Of a DNA stretch of 64,000 bases, positions 16,074 through 25,233 are shown piece after piece. Source of the stretch: Brumimicrobium sp964585545 (GTDB taxonomy: Bacteria; Bacteroidota; Bacteroidia; Flavobacteriales_D; Crocinitomicaceae); assembly GCA_964585545.1 (NCBI GenBank), contig CAZPDT010000008.1, positions 1-64,000 of the forward strand, in the 5' to 3' direction. A program made the translations under genes and the position numbers. The stretch's first letter is position 1, and the number at the start of each line of letters is the position of its first letter. The notes under the pieces are model-generated. The model was not told the DNA's origin. It saw only the letters and a program-made list of their open reading frames with translations, and did not search any database.

Positions 16074-16949
16074 TTAGCCCTTAATTTTATTTAATTCTTG
16101 CTCCATCTTTTGTTTCAAGGTTCCACTGATTGGTGTTAAAGGCAAACGTACGGTTTCATTACAGATATTCAAAAGTTGTAAACAATATTTAACACCCGAA
16201 GGATTCCCCTCTGCGAAGAAATCTTTAGTAATGTCCAAAAGATTAAAATGAATCGGCAAGGCTTTCTCTAGGTCTCCTAGAATTGCAGTATTGACCATTG
16301 TAGAAAATGCATTGGGTAGCGCATTGGCTACCACCGAAATTACACCATGTGCCCCCATCGCGACAAAAGGCAAGGTCAAAGCGTCTTCCCCTGATAAAAC
16401 GGCAAAATCTGTCGGTGCGTCTTTAAGAATTTCCATCACTTGATTGACATCACCTGAGGCTTCCTTAACACCGACAATATTGTCAATTTTAGCCAATTCT
16501 AATGTTGTTGTTGCCTCCATATTACTTCCCGTTCGTCCAGGTACATTATATAAAATAATGGGGATATCTGTAGCTTTAGCAATTGCCCTAAAGTGTTCAA
16601 TAATTCCGTTCTGACTCGGTTTATTGTAATGAGGAGAAGCGCTTAAAATTCCATCCACTCCTTTTCGTTCAAATGATTTTATTTTTCCAACCAAAGCTGT
16701 AGTGTCATTGTCCGCCATTCCTACAACAATGGGTAACTTTCCTCCATTTTGGTCAATTACAATAGAAAGAGTGTCTTCTTTTTCCTTAGTGTTTAATGTA
16801 GCAGCCTCTCCTGTTGAGCCGTGAACCACTAAAAAGTTTGTTCCGTTTTCAATTTGAAAATCCACCAAATTGCGAAGTCCTTTTTCGTCAACACTACCAT
16901 CTTCATGAAATGGTGTAACCAGAGCAACACCTGTTCCTTTAAATTGCAT
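16074..16949 (-). CDS. dapA: 4-hydroxy-tetrahydrodipicolinate synthase
   Basis: Condenses pyruvate and aspartate semialdehyde, the first step of the lysine and diaminopimelate branch. 291 residues, full length. Catalytic Tyr134 lies in LYNVPGRTG and the Schiff-base Lys162 in VGVKEASGD; the GSTGE motif is at residues 44-48. Its start overlaps the stop of the upstream DUF6913-like gene (TAATG arrangement), so the two are translationally coupled. Confidence 0.97.
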   Translation of the reverse strand: MQFKGTGVALVTPFHEDGSVDEKGLRNLVDFQIENGTNFLVVHGSTGEAATLNTKEKEDTLSIVIDQNGGKLPIVVGMADNDTTALVGKIKSFERKGVDGILSASPHYNKPSQNGIIEHFRAIAKATDIPIILYNVPGRTGSNMEATTTLELAKIDNIVGVKEASGDVNQVMEILKDAPTDFAVLSGEDALTLPFVAMGAHGVISVVANALPNAFSTMVNTAILGDLEKALPIHFNLLDITKDFFAEGNPSGVKYCLQLLNICNETVRLPLTPISGTLKQKMEQELNKIKG

Positions 16950-17389
16950 TACAATTGAATTTTAGTTAAATAATTATTGATTTTCTTATAAAAGTTTTTT
17001 CCTTTAATATCTGTATCTTTAAATGAAATATTAAAATGAGGTAAGCGTTCTTTTTCTATCCCAATACTAATCAATTGAGCACTTTTCAATACTTTTCTGT
17101 ACACTGAAGAACAAAGTTCAGAAGTACAAATTAAAATTCCCGAATCTCTTTTCTGAAGAAGTTTTTTAAGTTCTAGGGGCTTTAATTTACCAAAAATAGA
17201 AAAATCTTTTTTTGAAATATAGTGAATTTGAGGAATATGTGGTAATTCTTCAACCTCCTTTGCATTCCGAATACAGAATAAATAGGTGAACGAATCAGCA
17301 TGAGCAATTTCTTGTTCTATTTCAGATTTTAACTTCTGATAATCTGCTTTACTTTGCCAATCTGTTAAAATGATGATTCTTTTTCCCAT
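16949..17389 (-). CDS. DUF6913-like conserved protein of unknown function
   Basis: 146 residues, soluble, no signal peptide. It is basic and mixed alpha/beta; LTDWQSKADYQKLKSEIEQE and ILICTSELCSSVYRKVLKSA suggest a Rossmann-like fold, but I recognise no catalytic motif. I assign it to DUF6913 from memory of a protein of this size between ligA and dapA in Flavobacteriia. It begins one base after ligA and overlaps dapA by one base, so it is a fixed part of this operon. Function unknown. Confidence 0.75.
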   Translation of the reverse strand: MGKRIIILTDWQSKADYQKLKSEIEQEIAHADSFTYLFCIRNAKEVEELPHIPQIHYISKKDFSIFGKLKPLELKKLLQKRDSGILICTSELCSSVYRKVLKSAQLISIGIEKERLPHFNISFKDTDIKGKNFYKKINNYLTKIQL

Positions 17390-17390
17390 T

Positions 17391-19403
17391 TTACTTCTGT
17401 ATCATTTGAATAAAGTCGTCTTCACTCACGATTTCAATTCCTAGTTTTTTTGCTTTCTCCAGTTTTGATGGTCCCATATTGTCTCCTGCCAATACAAATG
17501 AAGTTTTAGAAGATATACTGCTCACGTTTTTCCCTCCATTGGCTTCAATTGCAGTTTTTAATTCTTTCCTACTAAAGGAATGAAACACCCCTGAAACAAC
17601 AATCGATTTACCTTCTAAAATTGAGCTGTCTTTTTCTTTTTCCTCAATTTCAAATTGTAATCCTGCAGCTTTTAAGCCTTCAACTATTTTTATATTCTCT
17701 TCTTTCTGAAAATGTTCTTGTACAGCAATGGCAATCTTTTCTCCAACCTCGTCAACTTCAATTAATGTATCGTAGGAAGCCGCAATGATTGCATCAATAT
17801 TTTTTAATGCTTTTGCTATTTTTTTTGCAACGGTTTCACCTACATACCGAATACCCAAGGCGAATAAAACCCGTTCAAAAGGTATTTTCTTAGCTTCTTC
17901 TAGACCTTGCAATAGGTTGTTGGCCGACTTATCCCCCATTCGATCTAGTTCCGCAATTTGTTCAAATGTTAAACTGAATAAATCAGCACTATTTTGAATG
18001 TATCCTTGTTTATAAAGCTGTTCTACGGTTTCTGAACCAATTCCATCTATATCCATTGCCTTTCGGGAAATGAAATGGATGATTCTCCCCGTTATTTGTG
18101 GCGGGCATCCCAAATCATTAGGACAATAATAATGGGCCTCTCCTTCCAATCGTTGCAATGCTGTATTGCATTCTGGACAATGGGTAATAAATTTTATTTT
18201 TTGGCTATCTTCCTTGCGTTGTACTAAATCTACCCCTACAATCTTTGGAATAATCTCTCCTCCTTTTTCAACATAAACAGTATCGTTTTCATGTAAATCA
18301 AGAAGATTCATTTGATCCTCATTGTATAAAGACGCCCTTTTCACAGTTGTTCCTCCAAGTAAAACAGGAGAAAGATTGGCGACAGGTGTTACAGCTCCTG
18401 TTCTCCCTACTTGATAGGTTACTTTATACAACTTGGCACTAACTTGTTCTGTTTCAAATTTATAAGCAATTGCCCACCGTGGTGATTTTGCAGTATAACC
18501 CAATTCCTCCTGTTGATGGTAATCGTCAACTTTAATCACCACACCATCAATTCCAAAAGACAAATCATTACGCTTTTCGTTCCAATACTCTATGAATTCC
18601 ATAATTCCTTCAATAGAATCTGTTTTTTTCAGAAATTTCTTTTTTGCACTTGGAATTTTAAAGCCCCATGTCCCTGCTTTTAAAACACTTTCATAATGAC
18701 CCGAAGCTGGTAAGTCAGCTCCATAAACACCATATAAAAAACAATCTAAACCACGCTCTGCAACAACTTTTGAATCTTGGAGTTTCAATGTGCCAGAAGC
18801 CGTATTTCTTGGATTGGCAAAAGGCTCTTCCCCGTTTTCTATTCGTTTTTTATTTAAAGCTTCAAAATTGTTAAATGGAAAAATTATTTCCCCCCGAATT
18901 TCAAATTCATCTGGAAAATTTCCTTTTAGTTGTAACGGAATGGTGCGAATTGTACGCACATTAGCGGAAACATCCTCTCCTTGCGTTCCATCTCCACGAG
19001 TAACCGCTTGTTTAAAAGCGCCATTTTCATAACGAACACCAATAGCAAGACCATCATATTTTAGTTCACAGACATAAGTGACTTTATCTGTCACCAATTT
19101 TCTTACACGATTTTCCCATTCAACAATTTCCTCTTGCGAATAGGTATTCGACAAAGAAAGCATCGGGTATTCATGCTTAACAGTATTGAATTTTTTGGTA
19201 ATATCTCCGCCAACTCGTTTTGTAGGACTGTTTGGAGAAGCTAACTCTGGGAACTGCTCCTCTAGCTCCTGTAATTGCTTGAGCAATTGATCAAACTCAA
19301 AATCAGAAACCTCAGACACATTTTCAATATAATATTGATGATTGTAATGATTCAATCGCTCCGTTAAGCTTTCTATTTGTTTTTTTGCTTCGTCCTTTGT
19401 CAT
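17391..19403 (-). CDS. ligA: NAD-dependent DNA ligase
   Basis: 670 residues, full length, joins nicks during replication and repair using NAD+. The adenylated lysine is Lys115 in CELKYDGLA. The zinc finger has four cysteines (CPEC about 408-411, then YYCPNDLGCPPQ), followed by helix-hairpin-helix repeats (about 440-570) and a BRCT domain in the last 80 residues (LEGKSIVVSGVF). The N-terminal Ia domain (NHYNHQYY-like) is present. It begins 6 bases after the prmC stop. Confidence 0.98.
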   Translation of the reverse strand: MTKDEAKKQIESLTERLNHYNHQYYIENVSEVSDFEFDQLLKQLQELEEQFPELASPNSPTKRVGGDITKKFNTVKHEYPMLSLSNTYSQEEIVEWENRVRKLVTDKVTYVCELKYDGLAIGVRYENGAFKQAVTRGDGTQGEDVSANVRTIRTIPLQLKGNFPDEFEIRGEIIFPFNNFEALNKKRIENGEEPFANPRNTASGTLKLQDSKVVAERGLDCFLYGVYGADLPASGHYESVLKAGTWGFKIPSAKKKFLKKTDSIEGIMEFIEYWNEKRNDLSFGIDGVVIKVDDYHQQEELGYTAKSPRWAIAYKFETEQVSAKLYKVTYQVGRTGAVTPVANLSPVLLGGTTVKRASLYNEDQMNLLDLHENDTVYVEKGGEIIPKIVGVDLVQRKEDSQKIKFITHCPECNTALQRLEGEAHYYCPNDLGCPPQITGRIIHFISRKAMDIDGIGSETVEQLYKQGYIQNSADLFSLTFEQIAELDRMGDKSANNLLQGLEEAKKIPFERVLFALGIRYVGETVAKKIAKALKNIDAIIAASYDTLIEVDEVGEKIAIAVQEHFQKEENIKIVEGLKAAGLQFEIEEKEKDSSILEGKSIVVSGVFHSFSRKELKTAIEANGGKNVSSISSKTSFVLAGDNMGPSKLEKAKKLGIEIVSEDDFIQMIQK

Positions 19404-19409
19404 TTTCCT

Positions 19410-20258
19410 TTATACTTGTGCACAAACCATACGGTCTTTCCCTTGTAAATCTTGTCGAACTTCGATCTTTGAAAATCCATGTAAAGTTAATACTTTCTTA
19501 ACTTCTTCGGCAAGGTTTTCATTGATTTCAAAAAAGAGTTTTCCTTCTTTATTGAGATGTGATTGTGCATATTCAGCAATTGCATTATAAAACATTAAGG
19601 TATCATTATCAGGTACAAATAAGGCGGAGTGGGGTTCATAATCCAAAACATGTGCCTGCATCATCATTTTGTCTTTCTCGGGAATGTATGGCGGATTGGA
19701 AACAATAATATCCCAACTTTCTCTGTATTGTTTGGAAAGACTCAAAGCATCAGCCTGTTCAAAATCAACCTTTAAATCCATAGCCATAGCATTTTCAACG
19801 GCCAAATCCAATGCTTCTTGCTGAACATCAACTCCATAAACATCACCATTGGGCAATCCCGCTTTTAAAGCAAGCGCTATACAGCCTGAACCTGTTCCTA
19901 TGTCAAGTATTTTAGGGGACTTACTTTGTAGTTCTTTAAAAATCCAATCCACCAATTCTTCTGTTTCTGGTCGAGGAATCAACGCTCGTTCATCAATTCT
20001 CATTTCAAAACCATAAAAATAAGTGGTACCCAAAACATACTGAACAGGTGTTCCTTTTTTTATTTTATCTAAGTCTTGTTCTAGTTGAACCCTAATTTCA
20101 TCAGCGACTTCTTCATCTTTTCTCAACAGAATTTCAGAATTTTGAATATCCAGATAATTCATAAGCAGCATTTTAGAAACTTGCACCTTCTCATTTTGAG
20201 AAAAAGCATCTCCCAGTTGCTCTCTTATGTGGGCTAATATTTCTTGTATTTTAGTCAT
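19410..20258 (-). CDS. prmC: Peptide chain release factor N5-glutamine methyltransferase
   Basis: Methylates the GGQ glutamine of release factors RF1/RF2 with S-adenosylmethionine. 282 residues, normal length. The SAM-binding motif DIGTGSGCIAL is at residues 119-129 and the substrate-glutamine motif NPPY at 188-191; IPRPETEELV precedes the SAM motif as usual. It is the first gene of the seven-gene operon running to the FKBP gene at 13652. Confidence 0.96.
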   Translation of the reverse strand: MTKIQEILAHIREQLGDAFSQNEKVQVSKMLLMNYLDIQNSEILLRKDEEVADEIRVQLEQDLDKIKKGTPVQYVLGTTYFYGFEMRIDERALIPRPETEELVDWIFKELQSKSPKILDIGTGSGCIALALKAGLPNGDVYGVDVQQEALDLAVENAMAMDLKVDFEQADALSLSKQYRESWDIIVSNPPYIPEKDKMMMQAHVLDYEPHSALFVPDNDTLMFYNAIAEYAQSHLNKEGKLFFEINENLAEEVKKVLTLHGFSKIEVRQDLQGKDRMVCAQV

Positions 20259-20605
20259 CCTTTTTAAGTATACAAAAATAGCATATAGTTTGGAATTTCC
20301 GATGGTAAAGTCGCCTGTAAATTAACCCTAATTATTCATCAATCTCACACTAAAATATTGTTATTTAATGTTTAATCAATCTATTATAAAAATTATTAGG
20401 TCTATTTTGTGTCCTCGTTTTTGGGGTTAAGTTTATTTATAAATACAGCTTGTGAGTTCAACGCAGTGAGTAGTTAGGATTAAGTTGTACTAAACCAGAC
20501 TATTCCTCGCAACCAAAGACCAATTTCTATCAATATGGAAAACTTTGTTGATATTTAAAGTTATTTATGGTTTATATTTCCACATATTTATAGAAATTAG
20601 CATCT
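20259..20605. other. Divergent intergenic region
   Basis: 347 bases between prmC and the nucleoside-recognition gene. It contains a 162-bp repeat-bounded segment (next entry). A possible promoter for the plus-strand gene is TATATTTC at 20573-20580, one mismatch from TAnnTTTG. No reading frame is convincing. Confidence 0.5.
20322..20483. repeat. 162-bp segment bounded by an imperfect inverted repeat
   Basis: The left end TTAACCCTAATTATTCATC (20322-20340) and the reverse complement of the right end, TTAATCCTAACTACTCACT (20465-20483), match at 14 of 19 positions. A related sequence with its two halves back to back is at 59356-59403, and a weaker half-site at 22455-22474. It resembles a small non-coding repeat element without a transposase. 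Confidence 0.5.
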
Positions 20606-21838
20606 ATGTTATTGAATCGTTTATGGATTGGACTTTTTATAGTCGCCGTAGCTGTAGGTTTAGGAAAGTTATTCTTTCTTGGGGACATGATGGTTTTCAA
20701 GGATATTGTGGATGCTCTGTTTGAGAGCGCTGAATCTGCCTTTAAAATTGCATTATTTCTTACCGGAGCACTTTGTCTATGGATGGGCTTTCTAGAAATT
20801 GGTGAAAAAAGTGGAGCCATCCGTATCCTTTCAAAATTTGTTTCTCCTCTTTTTGGCAAATTGTTTCCCGATGTTCCTAAAAATCATCCAGCTGTAGGTT
20901 CAATGATGATGAACTTTAGTGCAAATATGCTTGGCTTAGATAATGCGGCAACCCCACTTGGCTTGAGAGCGATGGGCCAACTTCAAGAATTAAATACAAA
21001 AAAAGATACCGCTTCTAATGCTCAAATTATGTTTTTGGTACTGAACACCTCTGGTTTAACCATTATTCCTGTCAGTATACTCGCCTACAGAAGTGCTGCA
21101 GGATCAATATCTCCTTCTGAAGTCTTTTTACCTATCCTTTTTACAACTTATTTTTCCTCATTGATTGGATTGATTGCTGTATCCATTAAGCAAAAAATTA
21201 ACCTGCTGAATAAAACAATCTTATTATATATTGGCACTTTAACTGTATTTGTGGTTAGTCTATTGGTTTGGCTCTATTACTATCCCAATTTGGTTCAACC
21301 CGTTTCGAATATTGGCGGAAACTTGCTCTTAATTTCTGTTATCGTTCTCTTTCTAATTTTGGGCGTCAGGAAAAAAGTGAATGTCTACGAATCTTTTATT
21401 GATGGAGCAAAAGGAGGTTTTGAAGTAGCTATAAAAATTGTGCCTTATTTGGTAGCAATACTTGTTGCTGTTGGTGTATTTAGAGCCTCTGGGGCAATGG
21501 AAATGTTATTTGATGGGGTGCGATATGGATTACAACTTTTAAATGTTGCGCACACAGAATTTGTTGAAGCACTCCCTACTGCTTTTATGAAACCCTTTTC
21601 TGGTAGTGCTGCACGTGGAATGATGCTCGAAACGTTTTCGGCACATGGTGTCGATTCTTTTGTAGCTAAAATGGCAGCTACTTTCCAAGGATCTACAGAC
21701 ACCACATTTTATATCTTGGCTGTATATTTTGGTTCAGTAGGTATTAAAAAGACAAGATATGCAGCTGGAGCTGGATTAATTGCAGATATTGCAGGAATTG
21801 TTGCAGGTATTCTCATTTCCTATTTATTCTACTTTTAA
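20606..21838 (+). CDS. Nucleoside-recognition (Gate) domain membrane protein, SpmA/SpmB-like fusion
   Basis: 410 residues, hydrophobic, about 10-11 membrane segments. Two Gate-type halves are visible: residues about 40-190 (MGFLEIGEKSGAIRILSKFV, HPAVGSMMMNFSANMLGLDNAATPLG in part) and about 265-405 (SGSAARGMMLETFSAHG, FQGSTDTTFYILAVYFGSVG). Bacillus has these as separate SpmA and SpmB proteins; Bacteroidota commonly have the fused form. Its transport role is unproven. The stop overlaps the start of the next gene, so they form an operon. Confidence 0.85.
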   Translation: MLLNRLWIGLFIVAVAVGLGKLFFLGDMMVFKDIVDALFESAESAFKIALFLTGALCLWMGFLEIGEKSGAIRILSKFVSPLFGKLFPDVPKNHPAVGSMMMNFSANMLGLDNAATPLGLRAMGQLQELNTKKDTASNAQIMFLVLNTSGLTIIPVSILAYRSAAGSISPSEVFLPILFTTYFSSLIGLIAVSIKQKINLLNKTILLYIGTLTVFVVSLLVWLYYYPNLVQPVSNIGGNLLLISVIVLFLILGVRKKVNVYESFIDGAKGGFEVAIKIVPYLVAILVAVGVFRASGAMEMLFDGVRYGLQLLNVAHTEFVEALPTAFMKPFSGSAARGMMLETFSAHGVDSFVAKMAATFQGSTDTTFYILAVYFGSVGIKKTRYAAGAGLIADIAGIVAGILISYLFYF

Positions 21839-22416
21839 TGATGAGAAGAACACATAAACTGGACAATATTAAACCTGAAGATGCCGTCCCTTTACTCATC
21901 AAAATAAGAAGATTTATTCTCGGTGGTACAAAACCAGATGGTTTTACACGTTTAATGTTTACTGTTTCTTTATTTTGTTGGGTGCTCCTCTCCTTTTGGA
22001 ACGGTTTAAGTTATTTTATAGTACTAAGTTCTGATATTATCGAAGAATACAAGGGCTTTTCAGTAAATCAAATACTCATTAGAAATGGCCAAAATTTAGG
22101 CTTTAATGGCCCTGAATTTCTTGATACTATTACCAGTTTTTACTTCTATACACTTTTTATTTGGGGTTTTATTTTCATTGGGTTGGTTTTAATGTATCGC
22201 AAAAAAAGGAGTTATACTTTCTTCGTTCTCGGAGGCTTGTCCATCCATTTTATTTACATGTTTATAGTGCTCGGATTCCAGTACTTCATAGAAGATGTTT
22301 CTCCTTTTGACAAAATACTTTATGGTATTCTCATTATTGTTACTTTCTTACATTCTGTATTGATGAAAAAAGAGACGGAAGAACAGGTCAATTATGAATG
22401 GGAGAATTACGAATGA
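21838..22416 (+). CDS. Four-helix membrane protein of unknown function
   Basis: 192 residues with about four hydrophobic segments (residues about 42-65, 100-122, 130-152, 158-178) and a charged N-terminus. Overlaps the upstream Gate-protein stop (TAATG), so it is translationally coupled to it and may act with it. I do not recognise the family. The last eight or nine residues (NYEWENYE) are encoded by AATTATGAAT-GGGAGAATTACGAATGA-type sequence that resembles the AATTACGAATT intergenic repeat seen at 63.1 and 63.9 kb, so the tail may be repeat-derived. Confidence 0.75.
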   Translation: MMRRTHKLDNIKPEDAVPLLIKIRRFILGGTKPDGFTRLMFTVSLFCWVLLSFWNGLSYFIVLSSDIIEEYKGFSVNQILIRNGQNLGFNGPEFLDTITSFYFYTLFIWGFIFIGLVLMYRKKRSYTFFVLGGLSIHFIYMFIVLGFQYFIEDVSPFDKILYGILIIVTFLHSVLMKKETEEQVNYEWENYE

Positions 22417-22476
22417 AAAAGTCATAAAATTATCCCATTGTAATTTGTAATTGCTTATCCCGTATTCTTCATGAAT

Positions 22477-23643
22477 TTAATTTTTTCCAAAAGTATAATA
22501 GAAAGTCATCCGATAAACCAAATCATAATCGTTTTTTGCTGCTCCTGTTGCTCCATTGTATTGACTTTGGTATGAATTGAACCAAACATTGGGCATAAAG
22601 TGAACACCTTTTACTGGGGTATAATCCAATCCTAAAGTGGCAAAATATTCTTTTACATTTGGATTGTATCGTGCAGAAAGTCCACTATATGATAGATTAT
22701 CATCAAATTTTAAATAAGGATTAAACATATCCATTCGTGCAAAGAAATTCAATTTATCAGGAACAATAATCCCTCTAACAAACACAGATAAGCCAATAGA
22801 GTTCATGCTGATTGTATCAATACTTCCCAAAGAATTAGCAATCAAATCACTTTTTCCATATCGTAAAAATCCCTCAACTCCAGCAGTTAATTTAGTTCCC
22901 GTATATCCAAGAAATACCTTTGCCATACTTTCAGAATGATGAAATCCAGGTTTCCAATCTAATCTTTCATAATCAGCATAAAGGTTAATAGTAAAATTTT
23001 TGTCAAAAAACTTTCCATAAACATTCCCATAAACGTTTTTAAAACGATTATTTTCTGCTTTTGCACCGCTTCCATTACCAATTAAAATATGATACCCATA
23101 GTTTTTTGATGCATCAAATGTGCCTTTTAAAGCAATCCCTAAATCAATTGAAGAGGTACGGCGGATATCCACTAAAGTTCTTTCAATTGAACGATACCCC
23201 CATGCTGTTGAACTTTCAATAAAAGCCGGAGTTGGTTGCAGTCCTACAATTAAATCAGTCCCTTTCCAGATATTGTGCCATTGGATGTTCATTATTTTTA
23301 AATAAGGTGAGAACTTTGTCGTTTGATTCCAATTCTCTGATGCTAAAATCATGTGGGTTGAAAAGCGTTTGCTAATATTAAAATCATACGCCAAATAAGC
23401 TCTTCTAAGTGCAAAAGCATTATCATTTTTATCCAATCCTGTATATTGATTCACACCACCTCGATTTAAGGAATCACTATGTCCTTTAAAATAATAGTCC
23501 CCAAAAGCAACCCCCCAAAGGCGACCACTCATGGGGGTTCGTTCTTTGTATATCGAATCTGAATTCATTATTACTTGTCCGTTTAATAACTGCCCCAATC
23601 CTGTCATAAGAGCCAAAATAAAAAGTGTTCTCGTTGCTTTCAT
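22477..23643 (-). CDS. Outer-membrane porin-like beta-barrel protein
   Basis: 388 residues with a signal peptide (MKATRTLFILALMTGLGQLLNGQ). The rest is rich in alternating aromatic and polar strands (FALRRAYLAYDFNISKRFSTHMIL), typical of 16-18-stranded barrels, and ends with an aromatic-rich strand YRMTFYYTFGKN. The pattern resembles phosphate-selective porin O/P-like proteins of Bacteroidota. Substrate unknown. A -7 box lies at 23680-23687. Confidence 0.75.
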   Translation of the reverse strand: MKATRTLFILALMTGLGQLLNGQVIMNSDSIYKERTPMSGRLWGVAFGDYYFKGHSDSLNRGGVNQYTGLDKNDNAFALRRAYLAYDFNISKRFSTHMILASENWNQTTKFSPYLKIMNIQWHNIWKGTDLIVGLQPTPAFIESSTAWGYRSIERTLVDIRRTSSIDLGIALKGTFDASKNYGYHILIGNGSGAKAENNRFKNVYGNVYGKFFDKNFTINLYADYERLDWKPGFHHSESMAKVFLGYTGTKLTAGVEGFLRYGKSDLIANSLGSIDTISMNSIGLSVFVRGIIVPDKLNFFARMDMFNPYLKFDDNLSYSGLSARYNPNVKEYFATLGLDYTPVKGVHFMPNVWFNSYQSQYNGATGAAKNDYDLVYRMTFYYTFGKN

Positions 23644-23679
23644 ATTTTAATCATTAATTTAAACCACCTTGTTTACCAA

Positions 23680-23687
23680 CAAAAGTA
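23680..23687 (-). promoter_or_regulatory. -7 box of the porin-like gene
   Basis: TACTTTTG on the minus strand, about 37 bases before the ATG at 23643. No -33 match at 19-21 bases. Confidence 0.45.
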
Positions 23688-23882
23688 ATGGAAATCTAAT
23701 GCCTGTTTACTAACAACCTTTTTGTTTTTATATGACTTTTATCAATAAATTCAATAAATAATTATTTAATTTTACCGTGTTAATCGTGTAGGAATAATCT
23801 CGCTTAACTGATATTTAGTTATTCGTTTTAATGAATGCTAATATGATAAATATCGCCTGTTTTAATGGTGATTGTTTTAAAA

Positions 23883-23890
23883 TAACTTTG
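23883..23890 (+). promoter_or_regulatory. -7 box of the transglutaminase-like gene
   Basis: TAACTTTG fits TAnnTTTG. Transcription would begin a few bases before the ATG at 23905, giving a leader of about 10 bases. Confidence 0.45.
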
Positions 23891-23904
23891 TAATCATTTT
23901 GTAT

Positions 23905-25227
23905 ATGTATCGTGTAATTCTATTCTTTTATTTATTTCTTATTTCCTGTGAATCTCCAAACAACAACATACCGTCCAAACAAAAAGTTAAAACCGTAAAT
24001 GCGGATACAGTATCACAATTCATTAAAAACTACATCAATACACAGTTAACAGATGATGGCGCAGCTTTCTATTTTCTAAATGACACCCTGGATATTCAGT
24101 TGAAGTTTAAAAACATTCACCAAATACACAATCCTCTAAAAACAGTAAACCATTTTTCTGTTTGTGTTGATATGGTAAACAATAATGGTGATTTGTACGA
24201 TATTGATTTTTTCCTTAAGCAAGAAAATGATTCGATTCGATTTGTATCAACGCAATTGCATAAATTTGACGATCAACCTCAATATATTTGGAAAAAAGCT
24301 AAAAATGAAACATGGCAGCAGATCCCCATAGGAGCAGCTTCTAAAAAACTAATGAATGTTGTTGAAGACAAAGATCAATTCACATTTCATTATGATGTTA
24401 CTGTTCCAGAGCTTACTGAAAATGCAGAAATGTGGATACCCATTGTACAAACTAATCTTTTCCAAACTGTACAGGTGATGGCTCAAGATGTGCCCATAAA
24501 ACATGATCTAATTAAAGACAAACAATACAATAATGAAGCCTTATATTTAAAGCTGAGACCTGAAGATAGTGGAAAAAAAATCGAGCTTTCATACAAAATC
24601 ATTCGCAAAGAAAAAATGCCTTATGTCGATGCCGATTCTGATCCTAGTAATTACCTAAAAGAAACACCGTTGCTCCCCGTAGGAGGAAAATTCACAAAAA
24701 TTGATGAGAAAATATTTAAAGACGCAGGTGCCACAACTGATTTAGAGAAAGCCAGAGCTATTTATTCTTACATTATAGACCATATGCGGTATACCAAACA
24801 AGTTAAACACGGCACAGGAGATGCCTATTACGCCTGTGATATGCTTTCGGGAAATTGCACTGAATTTCATTCTTATTTTATCACTTTAGCAAGAACGGCC
24901 AATATTCCTGCTCGTTTTTTTATCGGGGCATCTATCCCATCGCTTAAAGACAGCGGAGAAATTGGAGGATACCATTGTTGGGTTGAGTTTTATGCTGATG
25001 GAAAATGGTGGCCTTTGGATATCAGTGAAGCTTTTAAGTACAGCCCATTAAGATCTTATTTCTTTGGACACAATCCCGCCAACCGTATATTATTTAGTCA
25101 AGGAAGGGAAATTGATTTTAATCCTGTGCCAAACTGTGGACCCATTAACTTTTTTGCGTATCCTATTTTAGAAATAAATGGAGAACCCAAAAAGGCAGAA
25201 ACCCATTTTTATTTTAAGAGAGAATAG
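23905..25227 (+). CDS. Transglutaminase-like domain lipoprotein
   Basis: About 440 residues from ATG 23905; a TTG two codons earlier is possible but abuts the promoter. Signal MYRVILFFYLFLISCESP is a lipoprotein signal. The C-terminal half is a transglutaminase/protease-like domain with a complete triad: Cys318 in GNCTEFHSYF, His357 in GGYHCWVEF and Asp372 in WWPLDISEA. The first 230 residues form a beta-rich domain. Members act as cysteine proteases or transferases on peptides in the periplasm; the substrate is unknown. Convergent with the MFS gene, six bases apart. Confidence 0.85.
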   Translation: MYRVILFFYLFLISCESPNNNIPSKQKVKTVNADTVSQFIKNYINTQLTDDGAAFYFLNDTLDIQLKFKNIHQIHNPLKTVNHFSVCVDMVNNNGDLYDIDFFLKQENDSIRFVSTQLHKFDDQPQYIWKKAKNETWQQIPIGAASKKLMNVVEDKDQFTFHYDVTVPELTENAEMWIPIVQTNLFQTVQVMAQDVPIKHDLIKDKQYNNEALYLKLRPEDSGKKIELSYKIIRKEKMPYVDADSDPSNYLKETPLLPVGGKFTKIDEKIFKDAGATTDLEKARAIYSYIIDHMRYTKQVKHGTGDAYYACDMLSGNCTEFHSYFITLARTANIPARFFIGASIPSLKDSGEIGGYHCWVEFYADGKWWPLDISEAFKYSPLRSYFFGHNPANRILFSQGREIDFNPVPNCGPINFFAYPILEINGEPKKAETHFYFKRE

Positions 25228-25233
25228 TTCAGG

